Of a stretch of 64,000 bases of DNA, positions 12,585-25,900 are shown one piece after another; position 1 is the first letter of the stretch, and every line of letters starts with the position of its first letter. The stretch covers positions 65,240,806 through 65,304,805 of the forward strand of contig NC_065531.1 of the NCBI RefSeq assembly GCF_020184175.1, written 5' to 3'. This DNA comes from Aphis gossypii (lineage: Eukaryota > Arthropoda > Insecta > Hemiptera > Aphididae). The notes under the pieces were generated by a model. The model worked only from the letters and a program-made list of their open reading frames with translations. It did no database searches and was not told where the DNA came from. Made by a program: the position numbers and the translations under genes.

Positions 12585-15500
12585 TATATATATATATATT
12601 TGTTTGGATATTTTTTTACAACAATTGTATGCATTGTAGCATGTATATTTAATATCTATAATACTCAAAACAAACAGATTTATGTAAATCTATAAAAAAA
12701 AAAAAATAATATAATAAAATATGTAAGTAATAATCTCCCCTTCTATACTGTCCATAACAATACTAAGGTTTGTGACATTACCCACTTCATTTTCAACTGC
12801 CTAAAATGTCGTTACAGTAGGACAGCTTATTGTCTCTTTTTAAACCTTCTAACATCCTCTTCAACATTTGACATATATTCTCATCTCAACAAATTAATAT
12901 TGTATTGCTCATAATACATTTATTTAACCATACAGGCTTTATAATAATTTAACGTATCTAATTAACCAAACTTATATTATTATTATTATCTACTTAAGTA
13001 TTATCATTGCTATTTATTTTCCTCTTTTTGTACCTTCAGTACTATATCCCAATCGTCTAAAATAATTGTACAACAAAGTTTAAATAAAAATAATATCTTT
13101 CAATCGCACATGCTACAATAAACTTAATACTCGTAACATAACAAACGATACTCAATGCACGCTTTCATTGCAGCTTATCTATTTCTTTTAAACTTATTGG
13201 AACATTTTCTCAATAACATTTATATTGGCCTAATCTATATTTATTATTTACCACTAGATGTTTCATTTCATTATATTTGTACTGCGTTACAATATTTCAA
13301 TATTGTTAAACTCGTAGCACGGCGACCTAGATATGCAATTTAGGTACAGTGATCGTGGGCCCAATTTTCAGAATTTCATTAAGTTATGATTTATGAGTTT
13401 TATTATGAGCCATAATAAATTGTAATAATAATTGTTATGATCTAATTTATTTGTTGAACACTGATTTCTTAGAACTTATACAACTATCATTTAAACATAT
13501 TAATATAAACATGTTGGATGATCCTTAACAGCACAGAAACTTACCATATAATAGTTTATTTTTTGCATATATTTTGTTTCTATTCTTTTCTTCTTATTAT
13601 TTTTAAATCTTTGTACGCTCTTATGTGTAAAAGTATAAATGACTATAATATAAAAAATGAATAAAATAATGTAAAATATGTGTTGTATAAAATAATATTA
13701 TACATGTAGAAATATATCGTACCTAAATAATAGTATTCAATAATTTAATTATAATATGTGTATGTTGAAATTATTATTAAATAATAAACATTTTATAACC
13801 TTGTATTATGTTTGATAATTGACGGTCTTAAAAAATATGTTTACAGTACTATAAATAATCTAAAATTTAAAAAAAATACAAATTAAAATTTCACTATTTG
13901 AAACTCACCATAATAACCCAATATTAAATTTTAATAATATAATAATTAATGGATAACCTCCTATCAACAAATATTGGATCATGACTTAGTTATTAGTTAA
14001 TTACTAATTATTACTGTTTAATATTTATAGCAGTTAAAATTAGTATACATATTAAATCATGACATCGTGCACACACAAACGGGTTTAAGGATATCAAGTG
14101 ATTTATGAATTACTTAAAAAAATACAATATTAATTTTATATAATTATAATATATGTATTTATATATTGTATATTATAATTGCATGTACAATTTAATATAT
14201 TTTAATTAATATTATATAAATTAATATACAAGGTCATTAGTTAATTTATGGCGTTATTACAATTATTGGGGTTGAAAGTAAATCACATTGAAAACAATTG
14301 CTTACAACAAGGTTTAATAATATTGATATTACTATTATATGATTATTACGATACACAATTATTATGCTATAATAGTGTTAAAATCATTCTAATAAGTATT
14401 TAATATTTGATCAAATCTGACATTAAAAAATCATTATAATAATAGAATAAGAAAAATCAAAAATACAACATAACACTCATATATGTACTCTTATATTATC
14501 CTAACAAATTGATATTTTAATGTTACTGGATTACCGATAAACTAAAATACTCTGATTTAAATACTTCATTTATTGCACATATATAATATTATATGATTTT
14601 AGCATTGATCAAAAATAACATTATCATAAATTCGATGGGGCGTGTAAAAAAAATTGCTCATTTTTAAATAATATTTTCATTTGTGCTAGGGTTTTGTGCA
14701 AATAATGTGGTAAATTATCACAAGAACAAAATAATTATTAAAATTAAGTTTTTATAACATTTAACCTTTTGTTCGAAATTCCATTCTAAAAAAATACGAT
14801 GATATTAAAACCTTAAAGTTCTTAAACTACAATTAAGTGAGTAATGAGTATTTTTGCTTAAAAGATTTTTTCTTCAAACAAAATATATATCTATTTATTT
14901 TATTTCTTTTTTTTCTTAATGTAAGAACATTCACAGTATAAAATATATTTAGACAAAATTTCTAAATACAACGAAAAAATATTTTTAAAATGTAATGATT
15001 TTAAATTTAATTTATAATATACCGTTTTGGATCATATTTTGAGAAAATTTAACATGCCCAGGGTAACTAATTAATACTATTGACCTCCACGTATTGCATA
15101 TAATTGATAAAAAACATAATGCCGATAATACAAAATGTATGTGTAATAACAATTGCAATATGTTGTGTGCTCGATTAAAATATAATATATTTATTAATAC
15201 ATAAATATTTTTAATTTAAAAACATAAATCCGATCTCAGAAAAATTGAAACTATTTATTTTGTTTTAAATATGTATGTCTGCAACGCATTTTCAATCTCT
15301 TTGATATGATATTTATATTAAATATTAAAACAAAATACATCATGAAAATATCGCTTATATAATATAAATAATTACATTCATATGTATATTCAATATAAAT
15401 AAATATATTGTAGCTATTCACACGTCATCTAATAAGTAATAAAAAAAATTAAATCAAATAGTGTAAAAATATAATTCAGTATTTAATAAATAATATTATA

Positions 15501-18000
15501 TAGACTTTAGCCTCTAATAAATTATATAAATAATACAAAATTAGTATGAATTATGATAATTTATTCAACTTGTATCATTATTTAGCTTATTTAATTTTTA
15601 TATTTCATTATTAAATTAATAAAATGTTTTGATCATTTGTAATTTGAACATTTTAATTGTTTTTAATAAATAATGAACATTAATACTTATAAAGTATTTA
15701 TCCAATTTGGATGTCCACTTAAATTATTTGCAAGGTACCGTGTGATTTTCTTAATTTGTCTACTTTCATATTTTAGCTATATAATTTAAAAAATGGATAT
15801 ACATAGAGACATAGAGTAATAATTTAACTAGAACATATATTATAACAAATATTATGTAAAAAATCATTACAAGTTCAATAGAATGATGCGTCACATTATT
15901 AAGAAAAAACTTGAATGCCCGAAGCCTGAATAATTAATAATTTCTACCAATAAAATAATCCCACACAAATAAAAACTAGAATAACTCGAAATCAAACAAC
16001 ATACATATCCTAATATTCAATACCGTTGTGACCAGCATCATAAGAGATCATTGCACCAATTATATTATGATTAATTACATTTTTTTCTATTAAATGTAAA
16101 TAATATTTTTAAAACAACAATTAGCATTAAACATATTATATAGATGCGGATCTATTGACTTATATATATATATTTCTATTTATTTATTTGTATACATTGT
16201 TATATATAGATACATGATAAATAAAAAATAACAGTCAGTACCTTACCAATAATAATTGAAATACGTGAAAAATTAGATACATCAAATTAATTAATTTTTA
16301 TAAATTTTATGTGTACTACATCATATTTGAGAAACTATGGATTATTGCAATAAATAAAAATGGACATTTTTAGATAAAATAGATAAATTTTAATATTTTC
16401 GAGCTCTGGGATACGTACTTTATCAAAGTCCTTTGTTATTATAATTGTATTAAGTTCCGTTTCACAGCCATATTATATTATGTTACCTATATAAAAACAT
16501 TATGAATATTTGACTTAAGTTTTGACTATTAATTACATTTTCATAAAAAAAAATTGTTATATATAATTACACTTAAATCCTAAAGATAATTTAACATTAT
16601 TGTATGTCTTTGATTAAATAAACGCTAAATACGAATAATTTAATAATTGAAAATTCATCCCATCTAGCTATTAATATTAATTTATTATTATCAATAAATT
16701 ACAATTTTTATGAGATTATTGTTATAAATAACACCTGGTTATGGAAATAATAAACTTGACTTACTTTATAACTATATCAAGTTCATTAAATATTAATGAA
16801 TAAATTATTTCATCGAATATAATATTTATAATATAGATATTTTTTATGTTATGATATTAATGATAAAATTATAAGCATATTTATTATATAATAAATACCT
16901 AGTAACTATATATGAAGCAATCGTAAGATTTTTATAGGTGATAAATTTATATAATTTGACTAAACTAACTTATTTGTCAAAACTACCTTTATAAATGTTT
17001 ACCACAACCGTACTATGCATTACATTCATAATAATTATAATTAATATAAATATACAGTTTTTTAAATCACCTATAACTTAAAGTAGGTATATCGGATAGC
17101 TGTATATTGCTCATGTAATACATAAAAAATAATTTATGCAATATCTATATTATGATGTCTGTATATTATATTATTTAATTTATTTCACGCCTAGTTTCTT
17201 TGATATTTTATTTAAATTGGTTTAAATGTCAAACAAATCAGTGTTTTCCACTAAATATTATATACATAGAGAGTACATATTATAATAATATAAAACTTTT
17301 ATAAATCCACCTAATGTTTCATGTATTATGAATACAAAACAACTAATCAAAATAATCAGTATATGAGTAGGCGATTTCTATTCGGATCAATTAATTCAAA
17401 AAATGTAAGCATGTAAAAGTATAAAAATATTTATATATGTATGCTATATTGACCTTCCAAAATATATTTGCAATTAAATATTCAGTAATAAAATGCATAT
17501 TATGTTATATTAAAATTATATTATCTGTCACTGTGACCAATCTGAATAACCAATATTGTGCAATTTAATTGCTTTCTAAGGCAAACCATTCCATAGTATG
17601 ATTATATAATAAGTATAAGTGTATGTATAATATTTAAGTTATCAAACTAATTGATAATATTATATTATGAATATTTAGAACACTTATAAGAAAAAATACA
17701 AGTGGACTATATTTGTAAATGGTGTAAATGGTGCATGATTATATTTTCATATCCCAAGAATTATATTTATCTTTATTGCTATATATTCTAACTTTTTAAG
17801 TGTATAATATTTGAGAAAACGTTTTTAAACGCATATATTTTGAATTTTAAATCATTTTATAACTGAAAAAATGTATAATATATAAGATTTATTGAGTCTT
17901 TGTCGTGTTAAAGCCAATCAGATACACAATAATAAAATCAAATAAAACGATTTTATGAATTTTCAACTACAAAATTACTTGCAAATTTTAGTGATTTTGA
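12585..18000. other. AT-rich intergenic DNA
   Basis: Uniformly AT-rich with no coding frame, RNA gene or long repeat that I can support. Confidence 0.55.
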
Positions 18001-18430
18001 CCTATAGGTATCGTAAAAATTTGAACTTTTAACGCTTATAAAAAAAATTGTGACAAATGATTTTGGATTTTTTTAACTACAATAAGAATAATTTATGAGA
18101 AACCTTGTATTAAATTTTCCAGTTTTTTTGGGCACTCAAAATTTTTTTATTGACACTTCAAGAAAAAAAAAATACTTAGAAAAATCGAAAATTTCAGTTG
18201 TTTATAAATAACTAAAAAAATGACAAAATATTTGAAAATTTAACTGTAAATAGATGACACTAATATAAATGTTTGGATAAATTTTCAAGTGTTTATAGAC
18301 ATTAGTTTTTGAGTTACAACCATATAAAAAAAAAACCATTTTTTTTTTTAACTGTTGGAAAATTCTTACTTTTGGCCTGTATAATGCACTAAGGATATCC
18401 ACGTTGCCATTGGAAACCACCCCCGAAGTT
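18000..18430. repeat. Possible dispersed repeat fragment
   Basis: Built of A/T runs with a TTTGAGTTACAACCATA-type word, and ending in a GC-richer tail (GTTGCCATTGGAAACCACCC). The style is that of aphid dispersed repeats, but no second copy is visible in this window. A 72-codon minus frame has no recognisable domain. Confidence 0.25.
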
Positions 18431-18829
18431 TAAAATTGAAACATTATTTCGACAAATTATACTATGCACAAACACAAAACAAAAAAAAAACACACATCAT
18501 TGTGAAATCAATATATTCATCTCTTCGTATACTTTGTACAAAAGTTAAACTATAATAATAATAACAATAATAATAGAGTATAATATATTCTATATTTGAT
18601 TTTAAATATCAGTATATAAACTCGAGACCAATAAAAGAACACAGCAACGAGTTCGTGTAAAATATTAAATTTAAAAAGGTATTGCAGACATATTGTACCT
18701 ATACTTCTCATGTTATCGTCCAGGAGCACCTAATATCCTAATATTAAACGTGGTGCTGTAATCTGCTAGGACTCAAAAAGCAATATAGTAATGATTTCCC
18801 AGCATTAACCGGCACAAGAAAATGAAAAT

Positions 18830-19542
18830 ATACTGATGCAACGCGACGCAACTGGCTACGTCCAAACATCGTGTCATTGAAATATCCCGATAACGTCGAC
18901 GACGATTAAGTTAAACGGGACGTCCTGTAGCGAGGACGTCAAACAATACAACGGGTAAACATAATATGACAATAATAAAAATTATACGGTAAAATAATTG
19001 AGGTAAAAAATTAAAGAAATAGCCGAAACAATATGCGAAACGTGGACCGGACGCGGTGGCTATGACAAACCGTAACGAGCTGTCACGGACAGATAACAAA
19101 AGGGATTCAGAGACAGACGTAAAAATGATGATTACCTGATAATATAATATTTTTAATTATTCTAGTCTGACGACGAGCGCGGTGCGAGACGGTACGACAG
19201 CGGTCGAAACGATCTATAATACTTATGATATTATACCTGCAGTGATCTTCGACCTTTTTGACTCGAGACTTACGTTGTGTAGGTAGGTAATTGATTTAAA
19301 AAACTATTTTATGTGTGTAAAAACTGATGGATATTAAATTTGATCAGTTATTTTTAGTATTATTAATGTTTGTCGTATTCGCTTCACAGTTTTATCGTGC
19401 ACTATTCAATGAAATACACGTTTTTACCATATTACGTTTTTTTTTTTTTTTGTAATCAAAATAGCTACCTAATCAAGAGCTAGTTCTAAAGCTCTCACGT
19501 GACACGAAATCAGGTCGTCGTCAGTCAAAGGATAACGATAGC
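18830..19542 (+). promoter_or_regulatory. Likely promoter/5' UTR region of LRR gene
   Basis: CpG-enriched blocks (18835-18955, 19035-19090, 19165-19235) precede the LRR coding start. An insect initiator-like TCAGTC sits at 19521, 22 bp before the first ATG. No TATA box is placed convincingly, so the start site is not fixed. Confidence 0.35.
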
Positions 19543-19978
19543 ATGTCACTGGCCGTTAAAAAACGCAAAAATTTCGGAACCGGAGCCGAGAGACGACCTT
19601 GGCAGCGTGGAGAGGCCGCGATGTCCACGGTAGCCACACTGGCGTTGGCCTGGCTCCAACAGTTCGGATGCTGTGAGGCCGCGGCCGCGGTTAACGGCAC
19701 TCTGTACGGCGCTGTTGGCCCGCCGCCGTTCGTCCACCCGGCGTGGATGGACGTTGGAGGAAACGCGACATCCGTGGGCCGGGTGGACGTGTGTGCGTTG
19801 AACGCCTGTGAGGCGTACGTCAGGATGCGCGACGACCTGGCCAATGCGGTGCGGCCGATCAACGACAAGCTGCGCGGCGAAGACGGTGGACGGGGAGGCG
19901 TGGCCGGCGACAGGGGCGCGCTGCTCGAGGCCAGGCTACAGCGGTTGGACAGGCGACTGCGATCCGTCGAACAGCCCG
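19543..19978 (+). CDS. LRR gene exon 1 (start, signal region, pre-LRR domain)
   Basis: This GC-rich exon encodes residues 1-145 plus one base. Two in-frame ATGs compete. The one at 19543 (A at -3) opens a basic 26-residue leader. The one at 19621 (G at -3) is followed directly by a hydrophobic run and then Ala-rich residues typical of a signal peptide. The nearest in-frame upstream stop is at 19462. The 3' end is set by frame: ending at 19978 with one base of a codon makes Val with exon 2 and gives a smooth EQPVW, but this needs a GC donor (GCGAGT at 19979). The only nearby GT (19983) gives the wrong phase. Confidence 0.8.
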
Positions 19979-22900
19979 GCGAGTATATTATGTTTTATAA
20001 TTCTACGCGTATTCCGCGATTAATCGGTGTTCAACGTACGTAAAGCGTTTATTATTATTTCAAAACGTCAAAAGACGTTCACCGACTAAAATATGTCATT
20101 TTATTATTTCTCTCGTTGTAGGTTAACACGTCATTATCACGATTTAGTCGATTTAGATATAGGTACGTTTAATTATATGAAGAAGTATTCTGTTATTTTT
20201 TGTAAATACGATGTTAAAATAATATCGAGTTGAAAATCGTTGGAAAATACGCTCAAACCCTTTAAAATCAAACGGAAAATAGTAATTATAATATTTAACA
20301 GCACAGGTACAATAGGTACATTTTTTTTTTTAATTGTGTGAATGCAATAAACAATACATAGCTTTAAAAGGCATCCCATCGCATTTCAATAAAGATTCCG
20401 ATCGCTGGTCAACTAAAACCCTCGTTGACGGCATTTCAACGAAATTATTTTTTAGTAGCCGGTACAGTAATACAGTTTACTATTATTATTGTAATAATAT
20501 TTATAATTTATCAAAATGTTGACTGAAAAATCAAATTATTTTGTGATTAAAAACACAACGGTAAAGTGGTGGTTTATATTCAATTTGTGTAAATGAATGT
20601 GTCACCTGCTAAAAATAAAATGTGCAATTTTTAATTCAATGTCTTATAACTAACAATTAGTATAATCTAATACTTATAAATTATAAGTTATGATTCTAAA
20701 ATCTATATGATATATTATTAATATTTTTTAATGGGTATAATTAATATACTTTAGTTTATTATGATGAATCGCGTAATATGATCTTATCTAATCGTCTATA
20801 TTGTGATCGACTAGTGTATAATAAGTTTGTATGGAAATGTATCCAGCTGAATCACACGCTCTTGTTTTTACTTGAATAATGTGATAATTTAAAATCTGAA
20901 TTTTAGAATTTTTAAGTAAATTAAAATACTATATTTTCAATTAGGTAATTATATTTTTTATACTATTTAAGTTATGTCCTGTATTGATGCAAAATTTTGT
21001 TTTTGAAATGAAAACCACTCCTCATTATATTTTATTTTTTTTTTTAAACAATTTTCAATGAATATTATAATTACTAAAAACATTTTAATAAATCAGAAAC
21101 TAATTGTTCAAATTGCTATTTAAATATAAAACAGTATTCACAATTTATTGTTAAAAAGGAAAGTTTTTACTTGAAAAACAGAAGTTTATATTGCTTCGTA
21201 AGACTCTCTGTATAGTACAAGAGATATAAATATTTGAAAAATTAGTCTTTAAGTATAAACTTTAAAATTCAAAATTTAGAATTAACAAATGCATTATTAA
21301 GGTGGAAAAAAAAGGATACTCGGAAAATCATTTTATATATTGTTATAAGTTATTACTTAAATCATAAAATACGTAATATTACATAACTTATGATATGCAT
21401 CAATATTTATTATTGAATACGGTTGGACACAATATCGTTACTAAATATTAAAAAGTGTAATAATGTTGACGATAATCTATATAATCGTTTCAGTATGGAC
21501 AATCACGTCCGGAGTCTCTCGATGGAAGCGTTGTAATTACGGACCGTGCAAGTGCAGAACTGAAACACATTCGGTGAGCTGTTGGAGAAAGGACTTTGAA
21601 GAAATTCCACCGGGCCAAACACTGCCGTACGACGTTAGCGCAATGTAAATATTACGAGAATGTCGTTCAATTCGTATTACATTATATTATAATAATAAAA
21701 CACTCGCTGAACCCGGAGTTGAAACATAACGTTATAAACAAAATATCCCCTTCCGCTGTTTAACGTATATGATTACGCGCCGATGATGATTATTAAATCA
21801 TATCGAATGATCGTTTCGAAACTGGTAAATTCGCACTTTTTCAACACGGGAGAACGTTTAAAAATACATTAAACAACAATAATTCGTCGAACGAGGCCAC
21901 TGACTCGGTAACTATAATAGATATAATAATATATGAAAAAAAAAATATTACCAGAAGGAAGGTAGGACAGTATATTAAGTTCAAGAAGAAAGAAAAATAT
22001 GATTATGTTCCACTGTTGTAAAACTAATACCAATGTTGATTACAGTTTTTCTTTTTGAACCGCATTTGCAGTGTGCAACATAAAAAATCGTGTTAAGACT
22101 AAACCGTTTTCCATTGTTGACATTGTCTTGTGCAACAGTTTAAAAATCTCAAAATGTGTACACTACAAAAAAGCAAACGTGATCTAAAAATGTATCATTT
22201 GGATCAAACACTTCATACACGCCTAGATTCGAATAAAAAATAAATAAATAAATGAACGATTGAGAAATATTTATTTCTGATTAGAAGTAGTTTCTATTGA
22301 CCTCTTTACATTTTATCATAATAATATTGTGTTATTTATTTATTTAATATTATTCGGTCAACACGAAGTCCTGAATATGAGTAGTAATAAGAATATAAGA
22401 CGATAAATTGTCTGATTAATAGTGTTATGTGGTGGGTACCTAATTCATAATACTATAATTTAGGTACCGATAGGTTAGAATAGATATATTATGTTTATTT
22501 ATGGAATCTTACTTCAATAATCGTTTATCATTAATCTACCATTATTTTACACTCTCTATTATTAGCTAATAACAATCATTAGAAAGAGATAAATAATCAA
22601 CTTTTACAGTCTAGTAAAAAAAAAAATTATATTTTTATTAGATCTAGGTGTCGTTTAAGGCGAATTGGATCAATTGCAATTTTCAAACGTACTTATATAA
22701 TATTACAATGGAAAGATTGTATGTTATAACGAAATATTTGGTCCGTTATCTACAAATTATCTTATAGTCGTATTTTATATTTTACACCGACTATGATTTT
22801 TATTTTTCAGTGACCTGAGCACTAACAGTATAGTTTCCCTGCATAAAGACACATTTAAAGGCCTGACAAACTTGACTGAGCTGTAAGTGAATTTCCTTTA

Positions 22901-25900
22901 AATTAAATATGATAAATATTAAATATATAAATTGTGTGTACGATATAAATTCAGTGTTGAGCAATAAATAAAATCAGTTAGATAAATCATTAAATTACAT
23001 TCTAAAAAATAAATTATATAATATTATGTTAATTATTATAGAATATTTTTATATTTACCCATTTAGATAGATTTACATGAAAATTAATTTAACATTTCTT
23101 AAAAATTATTAGTGATTTAAGAAAACATCCTTCCTGATGTGTTGACTTTGTTTTACTAACATTACAATTTGTCAAATTTACGTTCATCAGAATTCATTTT
23201 ATGATGTTAACCAAGATATTAGAGTCAATTTACTTATTATCAAAATTAAAAGTAAAAATATTATTAAAATCTTATCTAGAACATCTCATAGATTTTTATT
23301 GATATGTTTTATTTTATTTTTAAGAGAGTTATAGCTATGTAAAATATTACATCTTAAAAATACTCTTAACTCTCTTGAAAATTATAATATTAGTAAAATC
23401 CCATAAGATTCCCTAGATATAATATTCTCATATTTTAATATTATCGATACTAATACAGTGTTATACTCCCTACTCCCTATGTAATAAAAAATGTAATATA
23501 ATATATTATTATTAATTGTTTTTTTTTTTTTTAATGAAATATAAAAACAATATCTTAATTCTATCTAATTTGTTTTATTCTCAATTCTATATATAGATGA
23601 AAAATAATTTTCGGAGCACAACACTGGATAATATATAATACTTAGAGCGCCCGAGCGTTATGCTAAATAACTTACACACATGTACTTTCTAGGGACCTGA
23701 CGGATAACGATATCGACTATGTACCCACAGCCATTTTCAACACGCTGGAAAACCTTACAAAACTGTAACATAATTTATAATATATTATATATATTTGTGT
23801 GCATTTTCAACAGTTTAAATATCGTTTTGCATTGAAAATTTTAGGCGGTTTCACAGGAATCACTTGATCGAAGTACCATTATTGTTCAAAAGAAACACAA
23901 AAATACAAATATTGTGAGTTTTTTTATGTTATTAATATAATAATAATAATAATTTATTCAACCTGTGTTATGTATACTATATGACTTACATGTAAAAAAA
24001 ATGTAAAATATAATTTTTTTCTTCAAATAAATTATAGGATTGTTGCCTTGAAACATAATAATAATATATTGTGATACGCAGGTATTAATACAAATTGTAA
24101 TGTCGGGTGTTGAATTATTACATAATCTCAAGGTAGTTGAACTAAATACTGTTAGATAATAGTAAAAATATTAAGAGAGATTTGCAATCCATCAAAATGG
24201 AGACAAAATAGAGAAAAGTTAAAATAAATATAAGCCTAGTTAATAAATATGTAAAAATTACAATCTTAAGAGTTTAAAATTGCATAGTTTTTTTTTTATG
24301 TCTTCGTATTATTATAAAATATGATTTAGTATGACTTATTCAATAAATATCGATTACATGAATAAATAAGAATATTATGGTAATCGAACTCATATTTTAA
24401 CTGTACAGTATAACAGGTAACTGTTTTATGTACACATATTTATTAACAATGTGTATTATTACTTCTTAATAACATATTTATAATGACACCATTTCAATTA
24501 AAATAGTTTAACTTTCTACATTATGCGCTTCATATTATTATAATGATTTGAATTATATTCTATACTTAATATCAGTTTCTCATTACGCACAACCTAACAC
24601 GATCTGTATTTCGATTTTGTTCTTGTACATAACGTAAATAATTAATAATGATCAATTTAATTTTTTATTTTGATGAGCTCAAGTAGTATGTCTAAATCGG
24701 TTTAATATAGATTTAACTGCCAAGTAATAGTATGTGACTCTGTTAGAAAAACATTACATCGTCATTAAGCATTATTAATTCATCGATTAATTGCTTAAAA
24801 TCGGTTTTTTCCTAGTACACAAATTAGTTTTTAATAACACTACACGCATTTATATACTATACTGAGTATAGTAACAGTATGATACACTGAAAAGTCAACA
24901 AATCAGCTGCTAGAAAAAAAATGTATGACGGAAAATAGAATGAACGATTGGAGAAAGGCTGATTAAAATTTTTAAACCAGTTCTATATTTATCGTTATAT
25001 AATTTTTTTTTTTGCATAAATCGTTTCATTTTAAACTACACCTCATATTGACTTTATATATTAAAAACTGTAATATAACACGTAGGCTGCGAAGGCAGAT
25101 TGGAGGGTATACAATTTAAATATATAATATAATATACTGATGTTTATTTGCGCTAGAAAAATTATTACCATGATAAAAATTATTTTTCAACGAATTGCAA
25201 ACATAAAAATTGCATTTTTATTACAATTTTATCGAATGTTGGATTATACGATGCATTATAAATAATGTGAATCAATATTCCTTATAATATAATATGTTGA
25301 CATAAATAAAAAATATAGGTATATAAAAAAATATATTTTATTTTTAGTCTCTATTATAAAGTATAATCGAAGCGTTAATAACTTGAAAACATTATGTTTG
25401 TTATGATTACATTATATGGAGAAAATAGATACTAGTACTATTTCACACATTTGATGATAAATACTTGTCTATGATCCCTGTTTAAATTACAATTTATTGA
25501 GATTTTGCTTTACAAAACTAATAGTTAATTTAGATATATTAATTTACTCCATTGTGATTATAAATACATAACTATAGGCAAATATTTGTATTTTGTTTAA
25601 ATAAATTATTTACAGCTATTAGGTAAATCAATGTACTCGTATTTAAGTATAATTCTATAAGTCATTAACAGTTAAATATGTAAATTCTTATTTTTGTTTA
25701 AATTTAATTATTTCATTATATTATATAACAACGCTTGTTAGGGCGTGGATATTAGCAGGACTTATTGTACATTATTTGTTTCAATAATTAAGAAAATAGC
25801 TAAGTTCCGTATAATTTGGTTATAAACGAATAAAAATATTTTCAATTTTATTTATAATATTAATCATGGATATTTCGTTAGTTTTAGTCTCACGATTTTA

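Noticed and set aside
20334..20522. 62-codon ORF in LRR intron 1
   Set aside because: Exon 1 and exon 2 already join perfectly (EQPVW), and no splice sites around the ORF fit the phase.
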